Positions 8,350 through 18,514 of a stretch of 64,000 bases of DNA are shown here, one piece after another (position 1 is the stretch's first letter; each line of letters starts with the position of its first letter). The notes under the pieces are model-generated. The model worked only from the letters and a program-made list of their open reading frames with translations, was not told the DNA's origin and searched no databases. Source of the DNA: Paraburkholderia sejongensis (GTDB taxonomy: Bacteria > Pseudomonadota > Gammaproteobacteria > Burkholderiales > Burkholderiaceae); the NCBI RefSeq assembly GCF_020880815.1, contig NZ_JAJITD010000009.1:124001-188000 (forward strand), given 5' to 3'. The position numbers were made by a program, and so were the translations under genes.

Positions 8350-10062
8350 TCACGGCGCGCCCTTCACCTGCTCGTGCGGCTTCTCGACTCCGGCCGTGCG
8401 CAGCGCCTCATGCAGCGTGCCGAAAATGCAGCGCTCCTCGATGACCGGCGTGATCCCATGCCGGTCCATATCGGCACGCAGATAACGATTCACACGCGCG
8501 AACACGATCTCGATCCCGCTCTTTTTCAACTGCGTACACAGGTCGCCGACCGAGCGCGCCGCCGAATAGTCGAGGTCCGTAATCGCGCTCGCGTCGACCA
8601 CGAACCAGCGCACCGGATGCGGCGCGCGATCGATCAGCCGGCGCGAATCCTCGACGAAAAAATGATCGTTCGCATAAAACAGATCGGCGCCGAAGCGATA
8701 GACGATCAGCCCCGGCGCGGTCTCGATGCCCGGCACCGCCGGCACCGGCACCCACTGGCCGTCGTCACCGGGCGCGAGCAGCATCGTGTGCGGACGGTAG
8801 CTGTGACGCACGTGCCGCAGCAGCGACAGCGCGACCGCCACCAGAATGCCGTGCTCGACGCCGATCAGCACGACCGCCGCCGCGGTGAACAGCGCGAGGA
8901 TGAATTCGCCGGGACTTTCGCGGCGAATCGCGACCAGCGCGCGCGCGTCGATCAGACCGACCGCGATCGTAAACACGATGCTCGCCAGAATGCAGTGCGG
9001 CAGGTACTGCAGAAAACGGCTGAAAAACAGCAGCACGATCACCACCACCAGCGCGAACGCGAGTTGCGCGAACTGGCTGCGGGTGCCGGCGCGATCGCCC
9101 ATCGCGGTCTGCGTCGGGCTGCCGTTGACGACGAACGCGCCCGAAATCGCGGCGGCCGCGTTGGCCGCCGCGATGCCGAGCAGGTCCGCGTTGGTATCGA
9201 TCGGTTCGCGATAGCGCTCGGCGAACACGCGGCTCGCGGCCGCGCTCTGCGCGACGATCATCACGAAGCAGGACGCGGCAACCGGAATCAGATCGAGCAG
9301 TTGCTGCCACGTCACGAGCGGAATGCGCAGCGGCGGCAGGCCGCCCGCGACCGGCCCGAGGATCGAGATGCCATGCGCGGCGAAGTCGAGGCCGTCGCTG
9401 GCCGCGATCCCGGCGACGACCGCGAACAGCGGCACCGGCAGCCGCGGCCACCAGCGTTTGCACAGCAGGATCGCGGCGACCACCGCGAGCGAAATCGCCA
9501 GCGTCGGCAGATGGATGTGTCCAACCTCGCGCACCACCAGCAGCAATTGATCGACGCTCCTTGCCGCATGGCCCGACACGCCGAGCATGTCGCCGAGCAT
9601 CGCGATGCCGACCTGCACGCCGACCCCGGCGAGAAAGCCGACCAGCACGGTGCGCGACAGGAAATCGGCGAGAAAGCCGAGCTTGAAGATGCGCGCGATC
9701 AGCAGCAGCGCGCCGGTCAGCAACGCGACCATCGCGGCGAGCGTCGCGTATTCGGCGCTGCCGGCCGGGGCCATCGTCGCCAGCCGGCTCGCGAAAATCG
9801 TCGCGGTCGCGGAGTCGGCGGCGACCACCAGATGCCGCGACGCGCCGAAGAACGCGAACGCGATCAGCGGTAGAAACACCGTGTAAAGCCCGGTGACCGC
9901 CGGCATCCCGGCGATGCGCGCGTAGCCGAGCACCTGCGGAATGTCCATCGACGCAAGCTGCACGCCGGCCAGCGCATCGCGCGCGGCCGCGGCCCGGTTC
10001 AACGGAAGAATGCCCTTCAGCACGTTCGCGCATGCCGCGAACTTTTGCAGAGAAAATTGCAT
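8350..10062 (-). CDS. SulP family anion transporter with C-terminal STAS domain
   Basis: 570 aa from the chosen ATG. The N-terminal two thirds is a multi-pass transport domain beginning RDALAGVQLASMDIPQVLGYARIAG and containing VVNGSPTQTAMG; the last ~110 residues form a STAS domain (VDASAITDLDYSAARSV). SulP proteins carry sulfate, bicarbonate or dicarboxylates across the inner membrane. The frame extends upstream to 10116, but the extra residues are not hydrophobic and lack a ribosome-binding site; an AGGG lies about 10 bp before 10062. No carbonic anhydrase or sulfur gene is adjacent, so the substrate remains open. Confidence 0.88.
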   Translation of the reverse strand: MQFSLQKFAACANVLKGILPLNRAAAARDALAGVQLASMDIPQVLGYARIAGMPAVTGLYTVFLPLIAFAFFGASRHLVVAADSATATIFASRLATMAPAGSAEYATLAAMVALLTGALLLIARIFKLGFLADFLSRTVLVGFLAGVGVQVGIAMLGDMLGVSGHAARSVDQLLLVVREVGHIHLPTLAISLAVVAAILLCKRWWPRLPVPLFAVVAGIAASDGLDFAAHGISILGPVAGGLPPLRIPLVTWQQLLDLIPVAASCFVMIVAQSAAASRVFAERYREPIDTNADLLGIAAANAAAAISGAFVVNGSPTQTAMGDRAGTRSQFAQLAFALVVVIVLLFFSRFLQYLPHCILASIVFTIAVGLIDARALVAIRRESPGEFILALFTAAAVVLIGVEHGILVAVALSLLRHVRHSYRPHTMLLAPGDDGQWVPVPAVPGIETAPGLIVYRFGADLFYANDHFFVEDSRRLIDRAPHPVRWFVVDASAITDLDYSAARSVGDLCTQLKKSGIEIVFARVNRYLRADMDRHGITPVIEERCIFGTLHEALRTAGVEKPHEQVKGAP

Positions 10063-10291
10063 ACGCGATGCCGCCCTAAAACCCGGTGTATCGCGCATCG
10101 TGCCGCGAGTGCGCATGCAAAGGCAAGCGCTGATCGCGCCGCGAACAGCCTATTGAGAAAACGGCAAAGAGAAAGTAAATCGAAAGGAAATCCGCAGGCT
10201 GCCGGTTTAAACCTGACAACCCGCCTACGCGCCGCTACCGCCGAACGTTTTCTCCGGGACAGGAATGCCGGGAGAAATCGCTCGATAGTAT

Positions 10292-10390
10292 TTAGCGTTT
10301 GAACTGTCCCGTGTGCGGATCCACATGGCGCGCAAAACCGAACAGCGCGGCAATGCAGATAGGACAGGTAATCAGAAACACGGCCAGCAT
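10292..10390 (-). CDS. Candidate 32-aa small membrane protein
   Basis: ATG at 10390, stop TAA at 10292. The translation starts MLAVFLITCPICIAALFGFA, a single hydrophobic helix with a CPIC pair, and ends with the polar tail RHVDPHTGQFKR. GGGGTGA lies 4-5 bp upstream, a plausible ribosome-binding site. The palindrome at 10401-10415 lies just upstream of the start. It sits between the LacI gene and SulP on the same strand. The compact helix-plus-tail pattern suggests a real small protein, but without comparison this remains a prediction; no function is known. Confidence 0.5.
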   Translation of the reverse strand: MLAVFLITCPICIAALFGFARHVDPHTGQFKR

Positions 10391-10400
10391 TTGTCACCCC

Positions 10401-10415
10401 GTAACAACTTGTTAC
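10401..10415. promoter_or_regulatory. Palindrome GTAACAA-C-TTGTTAC upstream of small ORF
   Basis: A 7-bp perfect dyad with a single central base, flanked by C- and G-rich runs, lies 10 bp before the start codon of the 32-aa ORF. It could be an operator or a short hairpin over the leader. No binding protein is identified. Confidence 0.4.
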
Positions 10416-10472
10416 CGGGCAGTCTAACGATTTTTAACCTCAATTTAATGAGGGAAAACCGCAAATCTCTAT

Positions 10473-10486
10473 TGCAAACGATTACA
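10473..10486. promoter_or_regulatory. Degenerate LacI-type operator downstream of the lacI gene
   Basis: TGCAAACGATTACA fits the TGnAAnCGnTTnCA pattern seen in the perfect site at 17650-17663, with five of seven pairs symmetrical. It lies 47 bp beyond the LacI stop codon. It may be an auxiliary binding site or a control site for the small ORF at 10292; it may also be chance. Confidence 0.3.
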
Positions 10487-10532
10487 GCGAGCTTAAAAAA
10501 CGCGCCTTTTCGCGAGAATTAGATCGGCGCTT

Positions 10533-11588
10533 CTAGCGGTCGCCGCCACGCGCTTTGCGTTTGAGCGCCGGCACCGGCCCGACCGATTCGCGCATCGTCA
10601 CGCTGACCGGAAACTCGCGAAAGATCTCCCACGTCGTCCCATAGCACTGATTGACGAGCCAGCGCACCGCGTTCTGCGTGAGTTCGGCGGTCGGAATATG
10701 CACCGACGTGAGCCCGGGCGCCGTATAGGCGGCCGAATAATCGTCGTCGTAGCCGATCACCGAAATGTCGTTCGGCACCGAAACGCCCGCCTGATGAAAA
10801 CGCGCGAGCACGCTGAGCGCCATCGTGTCGTTCGCGCAAAAGAGGCCGGTCACGCGCCGCTTCGACTCGAGCAACTGTTGCGCGGCCGCGTAGCCGCCCT
10901 GCGGAGAAAAGTCCGATTCAATCAGCGTGACGTCGTCGCGCGCGATGCCGGCGCGCGCCAGTTCGCCGAAAAAGCCTTCGACCCGCGCCTGGTTGTCCGA
11001 CGCGGTAGCCGGCCCGGAAATCACGCCGATGTCGCGATGGCCGAATTCGAGCAGCGTGCGCGCGGCCAGCTCGCCGCCGTGCCGGTGATCGGCGCAGAAC
11101 GACGCGTCCGGCAACTGCTCGAACGCGCGATTGAGAAACACCATCTTCGGATGCATCCGGTGCAGCATCGTCAGATCTTCGTCGTGCAGGTCGTGGCTCA
11201 TCACGACCACGCCGTCGCAATCGCGGCCGATCAGAAAGCGCACCGCCTCGATCGCCTGCTCGCGCGGCGAGACCTCGCCACAACCGGTCGCGACCACCAC
11301 GTGACGGTGCACCGCGCGCAGCTCGGTGTCGATCTGCGTGAGGATCGTGCCGTAGTAAGAGCCGAAAAACGTCGGCACGAACAGGCCGATGATGCCCAGC
11401 TGCTGGGTGGCCATCGCCCGGCCGATCGACGACGGGCGGAAGTTCAGCGTCTCGATCGCCGCCTTCACGCGGGCGGCGGCGTCGGCGGAAACCGGTCCTT
11501 TACCGGAAATGGCTCGTGAGGCGGTCGACATGCCCACGCCGGCCAGTTCCGCGACATCCTTCAAAGTTGCCACGCGGTTCTCCATCAA
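10533..11588 (-). CDS. LacI/GalR family repressor of the beta-glucoside operon
   Basis: 351 aa. The N-terminal helix-turn-helix (ATLKDVAELAGVGMSTASRAI, about residues 7-27) and hinge (RPSSIGRAMAT) precede a periplasmic-binding-protein-like sugar domain (GIIGLFVPTFFGSYYG onward). It is the last gene of a minus-strand operon encoding an ABC sugar importer and a GH1 glucosidase, and a perfect LacI-family operator lies upstream of the first gene. The simplest reading is a repressor released by a beta-glucoside or its transport form. The frame begins with two consecutive ATG codons (11588 and 11585). Confidence 0.9.
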   Translation of the reverse strand: MMENRVATLKDVAELAGVGMSTASRAISGKGPVSADAAARVKAAIETLNFRPSSIGRAMATQQLGIIGLFVPTFFGSYYGTILTQIDTELRAVHRHVVVATGCGEVSPREQAIEAVRFLIGRDCDGVVVMSHDLHDEDLTMLHRMHPKMVFLNRAFEQLPDASFCADHRHGGELAARTLLEFGHRDIGVISGPATASDNQARVEGFFGELARAGIARDDVTLIESDFSPQGGYAAAQQLLESKRRVTGLFCANDTMALSVLARFHQAGVSVPNDISVIGYDDDYSAAYTAPGLTSVHIPTAELTQNAVRWLVNQCYGTTWEIFREFPVSVTMRESVGPVPALKRKARGGDR

Positions 11589-11638
11589 GCCTGGCGCTGT
11601 TTACATAGGGCGCCGCCTCGCGTTCGGGCGCGGCGGCG

Positions 11639-12850
<1,212 letters not shown>

Positions 12851-12853
12851 GCC

Positions 12854-13768
12854 CTACCCCTTGACCGCGCCGGAAGCGATGCCGCGCACGAACCAGCGGC
12901 CCGAAACGAAATAGACCGCGAGCGGCACCATCGACGTCAGAATGGTCGCCGCCATGTTGACGTTGTAGAGCCGCTCGCCGGTCGTCGTGTTGATGATGTT
13001 GTTCAGCTGCACGGTCATCGGCAGGTTCCTGGTGCCGGCGAACACGAGGCCGAGAATGAAGTCGTTCCAGATGCCGGTGACCTGCATGATCAGCGCGACC
13101 ACGATGATCGGCGTCGACATCGGCAGCATCAGTTGCAGGAAGATGCGCCAGAAGCCGCCGCCGTCGATCCGCGCGGCCTTGAACAGCTCCTGCGGAATCG
13201 ACACGTAGTAGTTGCGAAACAGCAGCGTCATCACCGGCATCCCGAAGATCGTATGAATCACGACGACGCCCGGCAGCGAGCTGAACAGATGCACGCTCGC
13301 GAGCACGCGCACCAGCGGATAGACCATCACCTGCACCGGAATGAACGCGCCGAGCAGCAGCACGCCGAACAGCAGGCCCGCGCCGCGCGGGCGCCAGAAA
13401 CTGAGCGCATAGCCGTTCACCGCGCCGACCGCGATGGACAGAACCGTGCTCGGCACGACGATCCGCACCGAGTTCCAGAAGCCGACACGAATGCCGTTGC
13501 AGTCGAGCCCGGTGCAGGCCGACTGCCACGCGGCACTCCACGCGTCGAGCGTGAAATGAGTGGGAAACGCGAGCAGATTGCCGACGCGGATTTCGCTCAT
13601 CGGCTTGACCGACGTGACCAGCATCACGTACAGCGGCAACAGGAAGAATGCGGCGGCGCTCAGCAGAAACAGATAAATGCCGATGCGCGCCGGCGAGAAC
13701 GCCGAGCGGCGCGGCCGCGCGTGCGCCCTTGTGGTTGGCCCCTTCAGCGAAGCATCGAGCGTATTCAT
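12854..13768 (-). CDS. ABC sugar importer permease (MalG type)
   Basis: 304 aa with six predicted membrane helices and the EAA-loop region IPQELFKAARIDGGGFWRIFLQLMLP that docks on the ATPase. The ATG overlaps the stop of the partner permease as ATGA, which fixes the start and indicates translational coupling; the longer open frame upstream is antisense-type shadow of the partner gene. Together with the MalF-type subunit it forms the membrane channel of the beta-glucoside importer. Confidence 0.92.
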   Translation of the reverse strand: MNTLDASLKGPTTRAHARPRRSAFSPARIGIYLFLLSAAAFFLLPLYVMLVTSVKPMSEIRVGNLLAFPTHFTLDAWSAAWQSACTGLDCNGIRVGFWNSVRIVVPSTVLSIAVGAVNGYALSFWRPRGAGLLFGVLLLGAFIPVQVMVYPLVRVLASVHLFSSLPGVVVIHTIFGMPVMTLLFRNYYVSIPQELFKAARIDGGGFWRIFLQLMLPMSTPIIVVALIMQVTGIWNDFILGLVFAGTRNLPMTVQLNNIINTTTGERLYNVNMAATILTSMVPLAVYFVSGRWFVRGIASGAVKG

Positions 13769-14721
13769 GCTTTCTCTCCACGCAGCGCCGCGCGGCTGCG
13801 CGCATAGAAGAACGGCGCGAGAATCGCCAGCACGGTGGCCAGCAACACGATCGACGCGGCCGACGCGAGGCCGATGTTGGCGCGCCCGAACAGGTAGTCC
13901 ATGATGAATTTGGCCGGCACTTCGCTGGCGGTGCCGGGCCCGCCCTGGGTCATCGCGACGACCGCGTCGTACAACTTCACGACCATCACGAACAGCAGGA
14001 CGAACGCGGTCGAGATCGAGGGTCCGAGCATCGGCACGACGATGCTCGCGTACACGCGCCAGCGCGGAATGCCGTCGAGCCGCGCGGCCTTCCACAGCTC
14101 TTCGTCGATCCCGCGCAAGCCGGCGAGCAGCAGCGCCATCACGAGACCCGACGCCTGCCACACGGTCGCGATCACGATCGTGTAGATCACCCAGTCCTGA
14201 TCGACGATCCAGTCGAAGCGCGCATGCGTGAAGCCGAGCCTGTGCAGCACCTGCTGCGCGCCGAGTTCCGGATTCAGGATCCACTGCCACACCAGCCCGG
14301 TCGCGACGAACGACATCGCATACGGATACAGAAACACCGTGCGCAGCGCGCCTTCGGCGACCACCCGCTGATCGATGAAAATCGCCAGCAGCAAACCGAT
14401 CACCATGCACGCGACGATGAAACACGCGCCGTAGATCACGATGTTCTGCAGCGACACCAGCCAGCGGTCGTTATGGAACAGCCGCGCGTACTGCGTGAGG
14501 CCGATGAAGTTGTCGGACGGAAAGGTCCGCGAACTGGTCAGCGATACCCGCGCGGTCCAGACCATCGTGCCCAGATACGCGAACACGACGGTCAGGAGCA
14601 TCGGCAGCAAGGCCAGCCAGACCGCGATCGAAAAGCGCCGTTTCAGCGGTTTATGACGCGGCGCACGGCCCGCCTGGTGAAGCGGTTTCGAACCATCGGC
14701 TGGCAGCTTGAGCGCGTGCAT
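13765..14721 (-). CDS. ABC sugar importer permease (MalF type)
   Basis: 318 aa. A basic N-terminus is followed by about six membrane helices, with the EAA-loop segment GIDEELWKAARLDGIPRWRVY. It lies 12 bp after the binding-protein gene and overlaps the MalG-type gene by 4 bp. The pair resembles CUT1 carbohydrate importers for di- and oligosaccharides, which agrees with the intracellular GH1 glucosidase encoded upstream. Confidence 0.92.
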   Translation of the reverse strand: MHALKLPADGSKPLHQAGRAPRHKPLKRRFSIAVWLALLPMLLTVVFAYLGTMVWTARVSLTSSRTFPSDNFIGLTQYARLFHNDRWLVSLQNIVIYGACFIVACMVIGLLLAIFIDQRVVAEGALRTVFLYPYAMSFVATGLVWQWILNPELGAQQVLHRLGFTHARFDWIVDQDWVIYTIVIATVWQASGLVMALLLAGLRGIDEELWKAARLDGIPRWRVYASIVVPMLGPSISTAFVLLFVMVVKLYDAVVAMTQGGPGTASEVPAKFIMDYLFGRANIGLASAASIVLLATVLAILAPFFYARSRAALRGEKA

Positions 14722-14733
14722 GGCGGGACCCTA

Positions 14734-15972
14734 CTAGCTCTTGAGTGCGTTGGCGAAGGCTTTCTGCGCGTCGTCGATCGACTGGTTCTTGTTCCAGAAG
14801 TTCGTCACGACGTCGGTCAGCGCGCCCTGGGTATCCGGCGACAGCAGCATTTCCGGATTCGGCAACTGGCGCGACTTGTCCTTCATGATCGCGATGCCCT
14901 CTTTCGCGCACACGTCGAGGCTGTTCGCATCGACGTCGGGCCGGATCGGAATCGAGCCTTTCTTCGCGCTGAACGCGACCTGCGCCGACGGCGAGGTCAT
15001 CACCGTGGCGAGCAGGTTCTGCGCCTTGATCACGGTCGCGTTGTCGGTCTTCGGGAACACGAACACGTCGCCCGCGACCAGATACGGCGAGCGCGCGCCG
15101 AAGCCCGGGAAGCAGCCGTAGTCCTTGCCCGCGGTCTGATTGGCCGCGACGAACTCACCCTTGGCCCAGTCGCCCATGATCTGCACGCCGGCCTTGCCCG
15201 AGGTCACCAACGCGGTCGCGTCGTTCCAGTTGCGGCCCGGCGAGCCCGGATCGACGAAATCGTGCAGGCGCTTGAACGACACCAGCACCTTTCGGAACGC
15301 CTCCGAGTTGACCGCGTTCGCGTCGTGATCGCGATACACCTTCAGATACAGGTCCGGGCCGCCGACGTTGGCGAGCACCGCGTCGAAGGTGATCTTTTCC
15401 TGCCACGGCTGGCCGCCGAACGCGAGCGGAATCACGCCCGCGCTTTTCAGCTTGCCGAGATCGGCGATGAATTCGTCGTAGCTCTTCGGTTCGCTCGCGA
15501 TGCCCGCTTTCTGGAACACCGGCTTCGAATAGAAGTACCAGGCCGGCATGTGGATGTCGACCGGCGCCGCGTAGTAATGGCCCTTCACGCGGATACTGTC
15601 GAGAATCGATTGCGGGAAGATGCCGCTCCAGTTCTCCTTGGTGGCGACGTCGTCGACGTTATTCAGGAGTCCCTGGTCGATCAGGTCGTGGAACTGCTTG
15701 GACGTATTGAACTGCGCGGCGGTGGGCGGATCGCCGCCGACGATCCGGTTGATCGCGGTGGAGCGCGCCTGGTCGGCGCCGGCCACCGCGTTGTCGACCC
15801 ACTTGCCGCCGGCCTTGTCGTACGCGTCGGCGAACTGGCGGATCGCGGCCGATTCGCCGCCCGAGGTCCACCAGTGAATCACGTTGGCCTTCAGCGGCTC
15901 CGCGTGCGCGACGACGCCGTACAGCGCCAGTGCGGCAGCCACGCCTCGTAAGACCATTTTGCTGCTGTTCAT
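14734..15972 (-). CDS. ABC sugar importer periplasmic binding protein
   Basis: 412 aa with a Sec signal peptide (MNSSKMVLRGVAAALALYG, cleavage after AHA, residue ~24). The mature protein begins with NVIHWWTSGGESAAI, typical of family 1 extracellular solute-binding proteins for glucose, mannose or cello-oligosaccharides. It is the second gene of the operon, 143 bp after the glucosidase stop; that gap may allow an internal promoter or extra expression of this abundant component. Confidence 0.92.
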   Translation of the reverse strand: MNSSKMVLRGVAAALALYGVVAHAEPLKANVIHWWTSGGESAAIRQFADAYDKAGGKWVDNAVAGADQARSTAINRIVGGDPPTAAQFNTSKQFHDLIDQGLLNNVDDVATKENWSGIFPQSILDSIRVKGHYYAAPVDIHMPAWYFYSKPVFQKAGIASEPKSYDEFIADLGKLKSAGVIPLAFGGQPWQEKITFDAVLANVGGPDLYLKVYRDHDANAVNSEAFRKVLVSFKRLHDFVDPGSPGRNWNDATALVTSGKAGVQIMGDWAKGEFVAANQTAGKDYGCFPGFGARSPYLVAGDVFVFPKTDNATVIKAQNLLATVMTSPSAQVAFSAKKGSIPIRPDVDANSLDVCAKEGIAIMKDKSRQLPNPEMLLSPDTQGALTDVVTNFWNKNQSIDDAQKAFANALKS

Positions 15973-16115
15973 TCCGTCTCCTCCGGGATCACCGCCCGTG
16001 TGTCAAGTCGAAAGACTAACCAGCTCCACCCTTCGTTACCGCGTTGCTGGCGCCGCTTCGCGCGGCGCTCGTCGTGTTGTTGTTTGCGTGGCTCTCAGGC
16101 TCGTGGCACGCGCTG

Positions 16116-17555
16116 TCACGCGAGCGCCTTGCGCTCCTTCAGAAACTTCGCGACCAGTTCCGCGCTGCGTTTGAGCGTGCGCTTCTGTGTGCCGTAGTCG
16201 ACATGCACGATCCCGAAGCGCCGCTCGTAACCGAACGCCCACTCGAAGTTGTCCATCAGCGACCACAGGAAATAGCCGCGCACGTCGACGCCGGCCTTGA
16301 TCGCCTGATCGACCGCGGCGAGGTGGCGCTTCACGAACGAGATGCGCTGGGGGTCGTCGACGCGGCCGTCGACCACCTTGTCGTCGGACGCCATGCCGTT
16401 TTCGGTGATGTAGATCGGCGGCAGATTCGTGTAGGTCTCCTTGAAACCGGTCAGAAGATCGCGCAGGCCGTCCGGGTGCACTTCCCAGCCCATCTGCGTG
16501 CGCTCGACGCCGGCCAGCGGCACCTCCTTGAAACCATGCGCGCCGTCGCTCGCGACGTTGGTGCGGAAGTAATAGTTTATGCCGAGGAAATCGAGCGGCG
16601 CGGCAATCGTGCGCAGATCGCCGTCGAGCACCAGCGGTTCGGTGCCCGGCCACAACTCGAACAATGCTTGCGGATAGGCGCCCTTGAGCAACGGATCGAG
16701 AATCCATGCGTTGTGCTGAACTTCGAACAGCTCGGCCGCGCGGCGGTCGGCGGCGCTGTCGCTATTGGGCGTGCCGCGCCCGACATTGGCGACGATGCCC
16801 ACATGCGCGCGCGGATCGTTCGCGCGCAGCACCGGTACCGCGAGACCGTGCGCGAGCAGCAGATGATGCATCGCCTGGGTCGCGTAGCGCACGTTGGTCA
16901 GACCCGGCGCGTGATGGCCGTTGCCGTAGCCGAGGAACGCCGAGCACCACGGCTCGTTGAGCGTCATCCATGCGTCGACGAGGCCATGCAGTTCGCGGCT
17001 CATCAAGTCCGCGTAATCGGCGAAACGGTACGCGGTGTCGCGATTGAGCCAGCCGCCGCGATCTTCCAGATACTGCGGCAAATCCCAGTGGTACAGCGTC
17101 GCGAACGTCGTGATGCCCTTCTCTTTCAGACGCGTGAGCAGACGCTTGTAGAAATCGATGCCCTTGCGGTTCGGCGCGCCGCTCGCGTCCATCACGCGCG
17201 GCCACGCGACCGACAGCCGGTACGCTTCGAGGCCGAGCCCCGCCAGCAGCTCGACGTCCTGTTCCCAGCGGTGATAGTGATCGCACGCGTGCTCGCCGGT
17301 GTCGCCGGCCAGCACCTTGCCGGGCGTCGCCGAGAAGGTGTCCCAGATCGACGGCAGTCGGCCGTCCTCATGGATCGCGCCTTCGATCTGATACGACGCG
17401 GTGGCCGCGCCGAGCAGGAAGTCCTGGCGCCATAGCGACGAGTCTTCGGGCGGCGTGAAGGGATCACTGCGCGGGTCGCTGCCCGGCTCCTGATGCGGCT
17501 GGTTCGGGGCGGGCACACGGGCGGCGTCGATGACTGCGGATGCTTCGTTTTCCAC
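16116..17555 (-). CDS. Family 1 beta-glucosidase
   Basis: 479 aa, normal for GH1. The conserved FLLGAATASYQIEGA opening, TLNEP (E201, acid/base), YITENG (E385, nucleophile) and YFLWSLMDNFEWAFGY sugar-binding motif are all intact. No signal peptide; the ~40 residue Pro/Asp-rich N-terminal extension is unusual but not hydrophobic, so the enzyme is cytoplasmic and hydrolyses imported beta-glucosides or cellobiose. Start is GTG with CAGGAGAG 6 bp upstream. First gene of the operon, with the LacI operator 95 bp upstream. Confidence 0.95.
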   Translation of the reverse strand: MENEASAVIDAARVPAPNQPHQEPGSDPRSDPFTPPEDSSLWRQDFLLGAATASYQIEGAIHEDGRLPSIWDTFSATPGKVLAGDTGEHACDHYHRWEQDVELLAGLGLEAYRLSVAWPRVMDASGAPNRKGIDFYKRLLTRLKEKGITTFATLYHWDLPQYLEDRGGWLNRDTAYRFADYADLMSRELHGLVDAWMTLNEPWCSAFLGYGNGHHAPGLTNVRYATQAMHHLLLAHGLAVPVLRANDPRAHVGIVANVGRGTPNSDSAADRRAAELFEVQHNAWILDPLLKGAYPQALFELWPGTEPLVLDGDLRTIAAPLDFLGINYYFRTNVASDGAHGFKEVPLAGVERTQMGWEVHPDGLRDLLTGFKETYTNLPPIYITENGMASDDKVVDGRVDDPQRISFVKRHLAAVDQAIKAGVDVRGYFLWSLMDNFEWAFGYERRFGIVHVDYGTQKRTLKRSAELVAKFLKERKALA

Positions 17556-17649
17556 GAATTCTCTCCTGCGCTGAGGTCGTTGAAGCGGGTGTGGCGGAAG
17601 GGGGGCGCTGCCGTTTGCAGCGGCCCGAAAGCTGCCGCGGATTCATCAG

Positions 17650-17663
17650 TGGAAGCGCTTCCA
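17650..17663. promoter_or_regulatory. Perfect 14-bp LacI-family operator upstream of the beta-glucosidase operon
   Basis: TGGAAGCGCTTCCA is a perfect palindrome with the central CG and TGnAAnCGnTTnCA layout of LacI/GalR operators. It lies 95 bp before the glucosidase GTG, in the only sizeable gap upstream of the operon. The LacI regulator at the operon's end is the obvious ligand. The -35 and -10 elements could not be assigned with confidence. Confidence 0.8.
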
Positions 17664-17805
17664 CACGGACCAGCGAAAGATAGCAGTGGGCAAATCTTTG
17701 CGGCAATGAGGGTTTGTCTGGAGCGCTGCTGGCACGCACGATCGGACGATGCGGTGCGCATCGCTTAGCACTGCAATGGATGCGCGTGACGCGAGCACGA
17801 ACACG

Positions 17806-18423
17806 TCAATCGAACGCCCCGGTCCGCACTTCGCCGTCCTGCAGGTAGTGGGTGATCAGCACGCCGCCCGGCGTCACCGTCGAGCGCAGCAGTCGGAACG
17901 CGCGCGGCAAGCCGTCGTCGCCGAACAGCCGTTTGCCGCGTCCGAGTATCACCGGGTAAATCACCAGCCGAAGTTCGTCGACGAGGCCGGCGGCGAACAG
18001 TTGCCGCATCGTCGCGCCGCTGCCGAACGTCAGCAGATCGGCGCCACTTTGCTGTTTCAGCGCGCGGACCGCGTCGGCCAGCTCGCCTTGCAGCGCATGA
18101 CTGTTTTGCCAGCCGAGGCTGTCCGGCCGATGCGTGGCCACATGCTTGCCGACCCGATTGAACAGATCGGCGATCGCCCAGTTGCCCGAGTCGGCCGACA
18201 CGCCGGGCCAGTACGACGCGAAGATATCGTAGGTGCGCCGCCCGAGCAGCAGATCGAACGGCTGCGAGAGCAGGTCCTGCAGGTTGTCGCCGATCGCTTC
18301 GTCGGCATACGGGACGATCCAGCCGCCGAAGCGGAACTCGCCGCCCGGATCCTCCTGCGGCGCGCCCGGCCCCTGAATCACCCCGTCCAGACTGATGAAC
18401 GCGGATACCGTGAGCTTGCGCAT
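17806..18423 (-). CDS. Dihydrofolate reductase family protein (RibD C-terminal domain, YyaP/YwjB-like)
   Basis: 205 aa. It starts MRKLTVSAFISLDGVIQGPG, has DLLLGRRTYDIFASYWPG, and the late block DELRLVIYPVILGRGKRLF, all characteristic of stand-alone RibD_C/DHFR-like reductases. In this family NADPH-dependent reduction is presumed but substrates are largely unknown. GGAGG lies 6 bp before the ATG. A 7-bp tandem repeat lies just upstream. Confidence 0.88.
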   Translation of the reverse strand: MRKLTVSAFISLDGVIQGPGAPQEDPGGEFRFGGWIVPYADEAIGDNLQDLLSQPFDLLLGRRTYDIFASYWPGVSADSGNWAIADLFNRVGKHVATHRPDSLGWQNSHALQGELADAVRALKQQSGADLLTFGSGATMRQLFAAGLVDELRLVIYPVILGRGKRLFGDDGLPRAFRLLRSTVTPGGVLITHYLQDGEVRTGAFD

Positions 18424-18439
18424 GATGTCCTCCGTTCGC

Positions 18440-18467
18440 CGTTGGTCGTTGGTCGTTGGCCGTTGGC
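18440..18467. repeat. 7-bp tandem repeat (four units, CGTTGGT/C)
   Basis: Four consecutive units CGTTGGT, CGTTGGT, CGTTGGC, CGTTGGC occupy the upstream region of the DHFR-like gene, about 17 bp before its start codon. Confidence 0.7.
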
Positions 18468-18514
18468 CATTCGCCCTTAGCCGGCCGCGCCCGATGCAAG
18501 CGCCGGCCGCGCGC

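Noticed and set aside
8344..8358. GCGCCGTCACGGCGC dyad between lysE and sulP as a terminator
   Set aside because: It spans the sulP stop codon, has a short stem and no T-tract; not distinguishable from GC-rich background.
12854..14425. 523-aa extended frame for the MalG-type permease
   Set aside because: The first ~220 residues are out-of-frame shadow of the MalF-type gene; the ATGA overlap at 13768 fixes the real start.
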